From WTJH01 sp049598145 (lineage in GTDB: Bacteria; Bacteroidota; Bacteroidia; Flavobacteriales; Flavobacteriaceae), in NCBI GenBank assembly GCA_049598145.1, contig JBMYNJ010000027.1:1-18200 (forward strand): a stretch of 18,200 nt of DNA, read 5' to 3'. Positions 7,053-14,147 of the stretch are shown in pieces; the first letter of the stretch is position 1, and every line of letters begins with the position of its first letter. Under the pieces are notes generated by a model. It was not told where the DNA came from. It saw only the letters and a list, made by a program, of their open reading frames with translations, and ran no database searches. The position numbers and the translations under genes are program-made.

Positions 7053-8117
7053 ATGGATCGCAACAATACCCTTGACACTATTCTTTATGGAGATAGAGGC
7101 TACCCAATACTTTCCCAATGGATCAAGGATCAGGATTTTTCCAAAATTTTTTTATTGGTAGATTCCAATACTTTAGAGCACTGTGCGGCTCGATTTCAAG
7201 CGAAGTTATCCGGAATAAGCATAGAGGAAGTCATTGAAATGCCTGCTGGCGAGATTCATAAACATTTAGGGACCTGCCAAAGCATTTGGGAAACAATAAG
7301 CGATTATGGTGGAGATCGAAAGAGTTTGATCATTAACCTAGGGGGTGGAGTCGTTACCGACCTGGGCGGTTTTGTGGCAGCCACCTTTAAGAGAGGGATC
7401 TCCTTTGTAAATATCCCGACGAGCCTCCTGGCCATGGTAGATGCCTCTGTGGGTGGGAAAACTGGCGTTGATTTTCAAGGGCTCAAAAATCAAATTGGGG
7501 TAATTGTCCCCCCGGCATGGGTTCTAATTGATCCTGAATTTTTAAATACACTGCCTTCGGAAGAATACCGTTCAGGTTATGCAGAAATGCTGAAACACGG
7601 GCTAATTGCAGATGCCTTTTATTGGAAAAAATTATCGGATTATGCTCAAATCAATACTGAAGATATGCAACCCCTTATTCAACATTCGGTAGGCATCAAG
7701 GCTAGCGTCGTTGAAAAAGACCCTAATGAGAACGGTCTTCGTAAAATCCTGAACTATGGGCACACCTTAGGCCATGCAATAGAATCTTATTTTCTGGAAA
7801 GTGAAGCAGATAAAACCTTACTTCACGGAGAGGCGATCGCCATTGGAATGATCACAGAAGCTTTTCTTTCACACAAACTTTGTGGACTATCCGCAGAAAC
7901 CATGGAACAGATTAAATTGGTTTTTAAACAGATTTACCCAAGAGTTGATATCCTCCCCGAAGCTCAATCGAAAATAGTAGACTTGTTAAAGTTTGATAAG
8001 AAAAATAGTCACGGCAGAATAAAATTTGCCTTGTTAGAGGCCATCGGCAAGCCCATGCTTGATGTAGAAGTTCCTGAGGAACTCTTGCAACAGGCCTTTG
8101 ATTTTTACAGGGCTTAG
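7053..8117 (+). CDS. aroB: 3-dehydroquinate synthase
   Basis: AroB converts DAHP to 3-dehydroquinate, the second step of the shikimate pathway, using NAD and a divalent metal. The sequence shows the NAD-binding glycine stretch NLGGGVVTDLGGF (95-107), the family signature MVDASVGGKTGVD (128-140), and the three metal ligands E178 (YAEMLKHG), H237 (NYGHTLGHA) and H258 (LLHGEA). I place the start at the ATG at 7053, giving 354 residues, the usual length. An upstream start at 6975 would add 26 residues that match no family member and would run into the divergent proline dehydrogenase gene. The stop codon overlaps the convergent ppc stop by 4 nt (TTAG). Confidence 0.95.
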   Translation: MDRNNTLDTILYGDRGYPILSQWIKDQDFSKIFLLVDSNTLEHCAARFQAKLSGISIEEVIEMPAGEIHKHLGTCQSIWETISDYGGDRKSLIINLGGGVVTDLGGFVAATFKRGISFVNIPTSLLAMVDASVGGKTGVDFQGLKNQIGVIVPPAWVLIDPEFLNTLPSEEYRSGYAEMLKHGLIADAFYWKKLSDYAQINTEDMQPLIQHSVGIKASVVEKDPNENGLRKILNYGHTLGHAIESYFLESEADKTLLHGEAIAIGMITEAFLSHKLCGLSAETMEQIKLVFKQIYPRVDILPEAQSKIVDLLKFDKKNSHGRIKFALLEAIGKPMLDVEVPEELLQQAFDFYRA

Positions 8118-10690
8118 GCAGAATTTCTGCTTGCATTTATATTTCCAAAGAGTGCACGGGTAATCATTTTTTCATAGACTTCAAGATCAGACACATTTTC
8201 GTCTTTGGATTGTTGTACCTGCATCAGCGCATATTGCTGAATCGTTAATAGGGGTTGAACGATGCTGTCACGAACCTGTATGGATGCTTTTCCTGCCTCC
8301 TCATGTTCCATCAGTTCACTGAAGTTCGAAATCTCCAACAGCATGGATTTGGTGAGTTTATACTCTTCAAATATTAAATTCCAAAAAGGACCAAACTCTT
8401 TATCCTTAGCCATATAGGAAGTCAATTGGAAGAAAGATTTGGTAAGACTCATCATACTGTTAAACACTAAAGTTCTAAAGAACAGACTGTTTTCAAACAA
8501 CTGCTGGACTTCGCCGATTCGATTGGCTTTTTTAAAGGCGTAAATTGCTGTACCTACCCCAAAAAAACCCGGAACATTTTGCTTTAATAAACTCCAACTG
8601 CCTACAAAAGGAATAGCGCGCAAATCCGAAAAGACTAATTCAGATGATTTCCCCCTTTTACTGGGGCGGCTTCCAATATTCGTTTTAGCGTAATAGGGTA
8701 AAGTGGACATCCGCTCTAAATAGGGAATGAATGATGGATGTGCTTTAAAGTCCTGATAAGCCTGATAACTCAAATTGGCTAGTTCCTGCATGACATTCCG
8801 GTCATTGTCCTGGAACTGATGTGCATCGGGTTGTAACACTCGATTGATTACCCCTGCACTTAAAAGTTGTTCTAAGTTAAACTGGGAGGAGTCGAGCGTT
8901 CCAAAATTTGAGCTGATCGTTTGCCCTTGAATAGTGAGTTGTATATCGTCGGCTTGAATTTTAGGTCCTAAAGAAGCGTAAAACTGATGCGTATTTCCTC
9001 CGCCTCGGGCTGGTGGTCCTCCCCTCCCATCGAAAAAAGCTAATTGAATTCCAAATTCCTGCGCCACTTCAGAAAGCTGCTCTTTAGCGAGATAAATACT
9101 CCAATTGGCCATAAAATAGCCTCCGTCTTTGGTTCCATCAGAAAAACCTAACATGATCGTTTGTTTATCTCTACGAGTGATTAAGTGATTTCTATAGGAG
9201 GGATTGCTGTAAAGAGCGCGCATGATTCCGGGAGCTTCCTGCAAGTCGGTAATAGTTTCGAAAAGTGGGATAAAATCAACCGTTGGTCGATCCCAACCGG
9301 AAAGTCGGTGCAATGCAAAGAGTTGCAATAAATTTTCTAAAGACTGGCAGTTGCTTATGATGTATCGATTGCACCCCCGTTCCCCATTGTTTTGCTGAAT
9401 GGATTGCATGGCGCGAATAGAGCCCAAGGTCTGTCGGGTAATGGGAGTATCAAAAAGCTCTGGAGGAACATCTCCTTCCAGTGACAACAAGGCCTCATAC
9501 CGTTCTTCCAAGGAAAGTGCCTGGTAATTTTCAGGGACGTTTTTGGCATACTTGGATAGGTCTGGATGCGCCATAATTTCCAAAAACAATTCGTTATGCA
9601 CCCGCGAATCCTGACGAATATCTAAACTGGCAAAGTGGAACCCAAAGAGTTTGACTTTGTTGATCAGGTCTTTTACTTGTTCTGCGTATAAACCCCCGGA
9701 GGCCACAACAAGTTGATAAATTTCATCCAACTCTTGTTCAAACCATTGAAGGGTGAAGTCTAAATGTTTTTGGGGTTGAAACAAAACATCAAAAACCTTA
9801 GAGGTCAGTACTTCTAGTTTTTCATCTATCCCGTCGAAGGTGAGTTTGCGTTTAAGTTTTCGCAGATCTCGATAGTAGTTTCTCACAACTGAAAATCGGA
9901 GGCGTTCAGCTGTTTTGAGAGTGGTTTCCGAGGTCACAAAAGGATTTCCGTCTCGATCACCTCCCGGCCAAAAACCGAAGTCAAAAATGGGGTTTTCAAA
10001 ACTGTCTTTAGGAAGTAAATTTTGATCGATGTAATTAACAATGGAACTGGCACTGTGGTAAAAAACATTTTCCAGATACCAGATTAAGCTTACGGCTTCA
10101 TCAAATGGTGTAGGTTTTTTCTTTTGATAAAAGGGCGTTTTTCCCAACTGAGATAAAAGGGTCTTGATCTGATCCAACTCATCCTTTTGCAAAGCTTTGG
10201 AAAGATCGTTAATAATCCCCAGCACGCTGTCGGGATAAAATTGAGTGGGATGAGCCGTTAAAACAATCCGAACTTTAAATTCATTGAGATAATTGATCAG
10301 TTCGTTTCCTCTGCCCTCGCCAAAAGAAGCTTCCTTCAAATGACGTAGTGTTCCACGTCCGTGCATATTGTTGACGTAGGGATAAGCAGCATCTTCAATG
10401 GCATCAAATAATACGACCTGGCGTTCAATGTATTGTATGAATCGAAAAAGGGTGTTTATCCGTTCTTTTTCGCTTAAATCAGGTAAATGCAGGGCAAAAA
10501 ACGACTCAACGATGGTTTTAGGATCGACATTTGCTTCAAACTGTTTGCGACAGTAGTCCGAGAATAATGAAACGAAAACACCAGTATCGTGTATGTTTTC
10601 ATAGGGCAGTGATAAAAATAAGTTGTTGTAGAGTTGAAATTTGGACAATACACGCTCGTTAAAGCGCTCAAGCTTTGGTTTTCTAGCCAT
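8114..10690 (-). CDS. ppc: Phosphoenolpyruvate carboxylase
   Basis: PEPC fixes bicarbonate onto PEP to make oxaloacetate, replenishing the TCA cycle. The 858-residue protein has the catalytic His147 motif VLTAHPTQ (143-150), GGDRDGNP (243-250), FHFASLDIRQD, MLGFSDGTKDGG (513-524), the glycine-rich loop FDGRGGPPARGG (553-564) and NIGSRPSKR (671-679). The residues matching the E. coli aspartate-inhibition site appear conserved by my alignment: K751, R807 and N856, third from the C-terminus, where E. coli ends in Asn-Thr-Gly and this protein in Asn-Ser-Ala. Feedback inhibition by aspartate is therefore plausible. HPTQ in place of the E. coli HPTE looks like a lineage difference. The gene lies 14 nt downstream of the Lrp/AsnC regulator and its stop overlaps that of aroB. 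Confidence 0.96.
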   Translation of the reverse strand: MARKPKLERFNERVLSKFQLYNNLFLSLPYENIHDTGVFVSLFSDYCRKQFEANVDPKTIVESFFALHLPDLSEKERINTLFRFIQYIERQVVLFDAIEDAAYPYVNNMHGRGTLRHLKEASFGEGRGNELINYLNEFKVRIVLTAHPTQFYPDSVLGIINDLSKALQKDELDQIKTLLSQLGKTPFYQKKKPTPFDEAVSLIWYLENVFYHSASSIVNYIDQNLLPKDSFENPIFDFGFWPGGDRDGNPFVTSETTLKTAERLRFSVVRNYYRDLRKLKRKLTFDGIDEKLEVLTSKVFDVLFQPQKHLDFTLQWFEQELDEIYQLVVASGGLYAEQVKDLINKVKLFGFHFASLDIRQDSRVHNELFLEIMAHPDLSKYAKNVPENYQALSLEERYEALLSLEGDVPPELFDTPITRQTLGSIRAMQSIQQNNGERGCNRYIISNCQSLENLLQLFALHRLSGWDRPTVDFIPLFETITDLQEAPGIMRALYSNPSYRNHLITRRDKQTIMLGFSDGTKDGGYFMANWSIYLAKEQLSEVAQEFGIQLAFFDGRGGPPARGGGNTHQFYASLGPKIQADDIQLTIQGQTISSNFGTLDSSQFNLEQLLSAGVINRVLQPDAHQFQDNDRNVMQELANLSYQAYQDFKAHPSFIPYLERMSTLPYYAKTNIGSRPSKRGKSSELVFSDLRAIPFVGSWSLLKQNVPGFFGVGTAIYAFKKANRIGEVQQLFENSLFFRTLVFNSMMSLTKSFFQLTSYMAKDKEFGPFWNLIFEEYKLTKSMLLEISNFSELMEHEEAGKASIQVRDSIVQPLLTIQQYALMQVQQSKDENVSDLEVYEKMITRALFGNINASRNSA

Positions 10691-10704
10691 TGATGTAGGA
10701 AAAT

Positions 10705-11184
10705 TTATAAGTCGTTAAAAATGCTGTGCATCAAGCGTTTTTTGTCGTTGATGCTTTCCTCCAAGGAAATCATCGTTTCTGTTCGCGATACTCCATCAAT
10801 CTCGTCTATGCTGAAGATGATTTCTTTCGCATGTTGGGTATCACGGGCCCGTACCTTACAGAAAATATTAAATTTCCCTGTGGTAATATGTGCGACCGTT
10901 ACCGAAGGAATCGCCTCAAGGGCCTGAATGACTTCTGAAGTTCGCTTGGTCTGATGGAGAAAGATGCCAACATAAGCGATAAAAGCATAACCCAACTTGA
11001 CGTAATCCAAAGTAAGTGAAGAACCCTTAATGATTCCGGATTCTTCCATTTTTTTGACTCGGACATGTACTGTACCCGCAGATATAAGAAGTCTCTTGGA
11101 AATTTCCGTAAAAGGAATACGAGTGTTATCAATTAAGATATCCAGGATTTGGTGATCAACTTCGTCCAATTTAATTTTAGACAT
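10705..11184 (-). CDS. Lrp/AsnC-family transcriptional regulator
   Basis: A 159-residue regulator of the feast/famine family, which senses amino acids or related metabolites and binds DNA as dimers or octamers. Residues from about 4 to 60 form the winged helix-turn-helix (LDEVDHQILDILIDNTRIPF, then LLISAGTVHVRVKKMEE). Residues from about 70 to 145 form the RAM ligand-binding domain, including VTVAHITTGKFNIFC and a regulatory loop around GVSRTETMISLEE. It sits 14 nt upstream of ppc on the same strand, so cotranscription is likely. That makes ppc a candidate target, although the ligand and regulon are unknown. The 63 nt upstream separate it from the metallopeptidase gene and hold a -7-like box, so it probably has its own promoter. 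Confidence 0.93.
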   Translation of the reverse strand: MSKIKLDEVDHQILDILIDNTRIPFTEISKRLLISAGTVHVRVKKMEESGIIKGSSLTLDYVKLGYAFIAYVGIFLHQTKRTSEVIQALEAIPSVTVAHITTGKFNIFCKVRARDTQHAKEIIFSIDEIDGVSRTETMISLEESINDKKRLMHSIFNDL

Positions 11185-11200
11185 AACATATTATTTGTTA

Positions 11201-11208
11201 CAAAAGTA
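11201..11208 (-). promoter_or_regulatory. Candidate -7 box for the Lrp/AsnC-ppc operon
   Basis: The minus-strand sequence TACTTTTG fits TAnnTTTG exactly, 17 nt before the regulator's ATG and within the 63-nt gap after the metallopeptidase stop. The bases where a -33 TTG should lie are A/T tracts without one. Just beside it is TTAC-AAAA-GTAA, a weak symmetric element that could be bound by the regulator itself, which is speculation. Confidence 0.35.
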
Positions 11209-11247
11209 AAGTTTTTTTGAAAAATACTTAATTAGACAGTTGTTTTA

Positions 11248-12336
11248 TTAAGAATAATCCATTAACAAAATGTTATAATCCAAACTTTTTTGATCTTCTA
11301 CTCTAAATATAGGGGCTTTAGCCATTGACTTCAATTGGAGGGTCTGATGCGCCTGTAAATCAACTTTTTTCGCAAAAGCATGGAAAATTGGATTAAAAAC
11401 AATGGATTCTCCTTCCAAATGTTCTTCATATTGTAAGGCCAATTGCTGGTTTGGAAATAATTCCCCCTGGACTTCTACATCTACCGAATCCAACAGTATA
11501 TCTACCCAGTTTTTGGTGTTTTGAGGAATTTGGTGATAATCCGCCGCTGGGTCATTTCTAGGGATCGGATTCTGGATGCGATGCAGTGCCGATCGAAGGG
11601 CTTGATGGGTAAATTCTACCGTACGATCCCGGTCGTAATCCAGAGGATAATGACCCGATTCAAATAAAACCGTGGGAATACCCAGGCTTGTTAGGGAATC
11701 GCCTACACAATTAATATTGAAGGTGTCTTCATAACGACCAATTCCTTTGGGCAAATCACGAATGATGTCCTGATGAATATCGGCGATAAGATGCATGGCT
11801 TTAATACGGGGTTGGGTAATAGATTTTTGGGAATCTCCTGCCGGAGCTAAAAAAGACAGAGTCGCGGGATTTCCGTAGATTCCCGCTCCAAAAATAGTCC
11901 GTTGTCCGTGAAGATTAAACGCATAATCGGGTTGAAAAGAATCACAAAACTCCTTTAAAATAAGACTTTCGGGCTGACTGAGTGTTTGAGCATCCCGATT
12001 TAAATCAATATTGTTGGCGTTTAAACGAGTATATGCCTGAGCGCCGTCGGGGTTTAATTGAGGAAGAATGGCCAACTGAAATTGATTGAAATATGAGTCG
12101 GCTTCTGGGGTAATAAAGTCCTCTAAAAGGCTTACTAAAGCCCTTGTTGTAGAGCTTTCATTGCCATGCATTTGAGACCACATCAGCACTTTAATAGACC
12201 CTTGTCCTATACGAATCACTTCAATAGGATTCCCTTGGACCGAATAACCGAGTGTTTCAAATGTAAATAATGAACGAAAAGACCCTGAATGTTGCTCCCA
12301 TTTCTTTGGGGGAAAATATCTTTTATCCGATTTCAT
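11248..12336 (-). CDS. M14-type zinc carboxypeptidase-like protein, probably cytoplasmic
   Basis: The 362-residue protein has the M14 metallocarboxypeptidase core. Zinc ligands are H57 and E60 (SQMHGNESS) and H143 (FNLHGQRTIFG). Substrate-side residues lie in LPQLNPDG (91-98) and NANNIDLNRD (106-115). The catalytic Glu is E226 in VLFESGHYP. The N-terminus is charged (MKSDKRYFPPKKW) with no signal peptide or lipobox, so it should act in the cytoplasm. A role on small peptides or muropeptides, as for MpaA, is possible but not shown. The start at 12336 directly abuts an inverted repeat and gives an N-terminus slightly shorter than homologues I recall. It diverges from the XRE regulator across the operator-rich region, which suggests joint control. 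Confidence 0.88.
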   Translation of the reverse strand: MKSDKRYFPPKKWEQHSGSFRSLFTFETLGYSVQGNPIEVIRIGQGSIKVLMWSQMHGNESSTTRALVSLLEDFITPEADSYFNQFQLAILPQLNPDGAQAYTRLNANNIDLNRDAQTLSQPESLILKEFCDSFQPDYAFNLHGQRTIFGAGIYGNPATLSFLAPAGDSQKSITQPRIKAMHLIADIHQDIIRDLPKGIGRYEDTFNINCVGDSLTSLGIPTVLFESGHYPLDYDRDRTVEFTHQALRSALHRIQNPIPRNDPAADYHQIPQNTKNWVDILLDSVDVEVQGELFPNQQLALQYEEHLEGESIVFNPIFHAFAKKVDLQAHQTLQLKSMAKAPIFRVEDQKSLDYNILLMDYS

Positions 12337-12350
12337 TTTACAAATGTAAA
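12337..12350. promoter_or_regulatory. Operator-like inverted repeat, site 1 (next to the metallopeptidase start)
   Basis: TTTACA-AA-TGTAAA has perfect 6-bp arms with a 2-nt spacer. It touches the ATG of the metallopeptidase gene at 12336. It also contains TACATTTG on the minus strand (12348-12341), an exact -7 box match, with a TTG 16 nt further upstream (12367-12365), one base short of the usual spacing. A protein bound here would block that promoter. Confidence 0.6.
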
Positions 12351-12360
12351 TATCCTTTTG

Positions 12361-12374
12361 TTTACAATTGTTAC
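12361..12374. promoter_or_regulatory. Operator-like site 2, imperfect
   Basis: TTTACA-AT-TGTTAC has a perfect left arm and a right arm with two mismatches to TGTAAA. Its centre is 24 bp from that of site 1, and it overlaps the candidate -33 TTG of the metallopeptidase promoter. Confidence 0.4.
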
Positions 12375-12393
12375 GTATTCAAGACCTTTGAAT

Positions 12394-12407
12394 TTTACAA
12401 TTGTAAG
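12394..12407. promoter_or_regulatory. Operator-like site 3
   Basis: TTTACA-AT-TGTAAG contains the perfect 12-bp palindrome TTACAATTGTAA (12395-12406). The identical palindrome recurs at 12551-12562. Its centre is 33 bp from that of site 2. Confidence 0.55.
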
Positions 12408-12531
12408 CTTTATTTATCACAAATGTATTCAAATTTTGGTTAGTTTAATATATATATTTATTAATCAGTATTTTAATGCTATTATTTAAAGTGTTAATTT
12501 ATATAATTTAATGAGTGTTTAGTGTTTTTCG

Positions 12532-12559
12532 TTGATGAATTATCCGTATATTACAATTG
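12532..12559 (+). promoter_or_regulatory. Candidate promoter of the XRE-lipoprotein-TerC operon
   Basis: A TTG at 12532-12534 is followed, 17 nt later, by TACAATTG (12552-12559), one mismatch from the TAnnTTTG -7 consensus. Transcription would start near 12566 and leave a leader of about 15 nt before the ATG at 12581. The -7 element lies wholly inside operator-like site 4, as expected for a repressed or autoregulated promoter. Confidence 0.45.
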
Positions 12560-12563
12560 TAAA
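12550..12563. promoter_or_regulatory. Operator-like site 4 over the XRE promoter
   Basis: ATTACA-AT-TGTAAA contains the perfect 12-bp palindrome TTACAATTGTAA (12551-12562). It covers the candidate -7 box of the XRE gene. Confidence 0.6.
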
Positions 12564-12574
12564 TCACAATTTTG

Positions 12575-12588
12575 TTTACAATGTTAAA
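12575..12588. promoter_or_regulatory. Operator-like half-site 5 over the XRE start codon
   Basis: TTTACA-AT-GTTAAA has one perfect arm and one degraded arm, and spans the ATG at 12581. Its centre is 25 bp from that of site 4, close to the 24-bp spacing of sites 1 and 2. The degraded arm makes it a weak site at best. Confidence 0.35.
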
Positions 12589-12994
12589 CTATTCTGAATT
12601 GGTTTCTCGGATAGAGGAATTACGGAAAAGACATCAACTCAATGCATCTGCTTTTGCAGATCGAATTGGAGTTCCCCGCTCATCTATTTCCCACATACTT
12701 TCCGGACGGAACAAACCCAGCCTGGAATTCATCATTAAAGTTGTCGATGCTTTTGAAGACACCAGCCTTCACGAATTGCTCTATGGAGAAACATCCCCTA
12801 CCCAACCCGTTTCTAAATTTTCAGAAGCTCCCGAAAAAATTTCTCCCGGGACGCCTTCTTTGTTTGATTCTCCCTCAACACCTCAAAAAGATATTCCGAG
12901 TACAAACTTTCATACCGATTCTAAGAATCCTGAACGGATCATTGCACTTTATCCTGATGGCACTTTTGAAACTTTTGTATTGAAAAAGCCCTAA
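12581..12994 (+). CDS. XRE-family helix-turn-helix transcriptional regulator with flavobacterial C-terminal motif
   Basis: The 137-residue protein starts with an XRE/Cro-type helix-turn-helix (about 4-62). The recognition region is FADRIGVPRSSISHILSGRN (25-44), followed by KPSLEFIIKVVDAF. A linker rich in proline and serine (about 70-115) leads to a short C-terminal segment, PERIIALYPDGTFETF (117-132). A similar ending occurs in flavobacterial regulators that I recall. I chose the ATG at 12581 over an in-frame TTG at 12572, which would add three residues and leave little room for a leader. The palindrome cluster upstream is the natural candidate for its own binding site. A lipoprotein gene and terC follow closely on the same strand. 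No ligand-binding or protease domain is visible, so the inducing signal is unknown. Confidence 0.9.
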   Translation: MLNYSELVSRIEELRKRHQLNASAFADRIGVPRSSISHILSGRNKPSLEFIIKVVDAFEDTSLHELLYGETSPTQPVSKFSEAPEKISPGTPSLFDSPSTPQKDIPSTNFHTDSKNPERIIALYPDGTFETFVLKKP

Positions 12995-13002
12995 TTTTGC
13001 GC

Positions 13003-13392
13003 ATGCGCTGGAATTATTCAATCCTATTTTCATTGTTGTGCGGGAGTTGTTATACCCCAGAAAGAAATTGTGAAGCCTTTCAAACCGGTACCTTCACCTT
13101 TGAAAGTATCGTGGAAAATCAAATTCAGACCACAACCTTCTATCGTTCGAAAAGCTTAGAAATAGAAAACTATCAGAATCGCATAGACTCCGCTCATATT
13201 CGATGGGTGAATCCTTGTGAATGTATCTTAACTAAGATTAACCCGCAGAACAATCAGGAAAAACGTCCACTTAAAATTAAAATTTTAAGTACCACCGCTG
13301 ACACCTATACTTTTGAATACAGCTATGTGAACCAACCCGGGAACAGCCAGCGCGGTACCGCCACCAAAATTAGCAATACATGGAAGCCTTAA
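13003..13392 (+). CDS. Small putative lipoprotein of unknown function
   Basis: A 129-residue protein starting at the ATG at 13003, 8 nt after the XRE stop. An in-frame TTG at 12997 is less likely. Residues 1-16 look like a lipoprotein signal: basic start, hydrophobic core, then LLCGSC with Cys16 as the candidate lipidated residue. The position three before it is Cys, which is not a standard lipobox. The rest is polar and beta-like (TGTFTFES, TTTFYRSKSLEIE, IRWVNPCECILTKINP, TYTFEYSYV), with a YTPERNC segment right after the signal. It resembles flavobacterial proteins of about 130 residues that I recall being labelled DNA topoisomerase IV, although nothing in it resembles a topoisomerase. Its last 13 nt overlap the terC start, so expression with terC is likely. 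Confidence 0.8.
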   Translation: MRWNYSILFSLLCGSCYTPERNCEAFQTGTFTFESIVENQIQTTTFYRSKSLEIENYQNRIDSAHIRWVNPCECILTKINPQNNQEKRPLKIKILSTTADTYTFEYSYVNQPGNSQRGTATKISNTWKP

Positions 13393-14144
13393 TGAATACT
13401 GAAGCCCTAAGTGCTTTACTCACCCTTACCTTTTTAGAAATTGTTTTAGGAATCGACAATATCTTATTCATTTCGGTTGTCGCAAATAAAGTGGACGCAC
13501 ACCAACGCAAAAAGGCTACTCAATGGGGTTTGCTGCTGGCAATGTTGTTACGATTAGGTTTGTTAATGGGGATATCTGTATTCCTACAGATGCAACAAAC
13601 ATTTTTTGCGGTAGACAATCAATTTTTATCTGTTGCTTTAAACGGACAGTCGATTATTCTTGCGATTGGTGGTATTTTTCTGCTCTACAAAAGCACCAAA
13701 GAAATTTATGAAAAGGTGGAAGGTCACTCCCAACATTTGATCAATGGTCAAAAAAACACTTATTCCTTTAATCGAGCTTTAGTCCAGATTATTGCGATTA
13801 ATCTGGTTTTTTCTTTTGATTCTATTTTGACCGCCATTGGGATGACAAATGGTTTAACAGGTGCTTTGCCTATCATGGCCATAGCCGTTATCGTTTCGGT
13901 TGTTATCATGATGATATTTGCCAAACCTGTAGGCGAATTTATTAATGAGCATCCCTCCTTGCAGGTACTGGGATTGTCCTTTTTATTATTAATCGGATTT
14001 ATGCTCCTGGCCGAAGCAGCTCACCTATCCCACCTAGTGATTTGGGATCAAGCTGTGGGGGCGGTTCCCAAGGGCTATCTCTACTTCGCCATCGCTTTTT
14101 CGTTAGGTGTTGAGTTTCTCAATATGAAAGTGCGAAAGCGTTAA
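13380..14144 (+). CDS. TerC-family integral membrane protein
   Basis: The 254-residue protein is strongly hydrophobic, with about seven predicted membrane segments. It carries the TerC signature near the N-terminus (FLEIVLGIDNILFISVVANK; E20 and D26 lie within the first membrane helix), a second conserved acidic site NLVFSFDSILTAIGMT (D147), and LIGFMLLAEA near the end. TerC proteins are linked to tellurite resistance and, in several bacteria, to metal export or loading of exported metalloenzymes; the substrate here is unknown. The ATG at 13380 aligns with homologue starts by length to the LLTLTFLE segment; a second ATG at 13392 is possible. It overlaps the lipoprotein gene by 13 nt and ends 3 nt before the convergent parC stop. 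Confidence 0.93.
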   Translation: MEALMNTEALSALLTLTFLEIVLGIDNILFISVVANKVDAHQRKKATQWGLLLAMLLRLGLLMGISVFLQMQQTFFAVDNQFLSVALNGQSIILAIGGIFLLYKSTKEIYEKVEGHSQHLINGQKNTYSFNRALVQIIAINLVFSFDSILTAIGMTNGLTGALPIMAIAVIVSVVIMMIFAKPVGEFINEHPSLQVLGLSFLLLIGFMLLAEAAHLSHLVIWDQAVGAVPKGYLYFAIAFSLGVEFLNMKVRKR

Positions 14145-14147
14145 TCC

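Larger units (their letters stand above)
12337..12580. other. AT-rich divergent regulatory region with clustered inverted repeats
   Basis: This 244-nt gap is the longest noncoding stretch in the window. It separates the divergent metallopeptidase and XRE genes. It holds at least three clear and two or three degenerate copies of TTTACA-N2-TGTAAA, near each end and overlapping promoter-like boxes for both genes. The middle (about 12428-12530) is very AT-rich, includes a TA-alternating run near 12447-12460, and shows no small ORF or RNA that I can support. Confidence 0.75.

Noticed and set aside
7008..7118. Upstream extension of proline dehydrogenase by 37 residues, starting at 7118
   Set aside because: It overlaps the 5' end of aroB on the other strand, shows no family similarity, and contains the candidate -7 box. 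Homologues begin at the position of the GTG at 7007.
8116..8132. Hairpin GCAGA-ATT-TCTGC directly after the aroB stop
   Set aside because: The stem is short and AT-leaning, and the following sequence is only weakly T-rich. It cannot be separated from the ppc coding sequence in which it lies.
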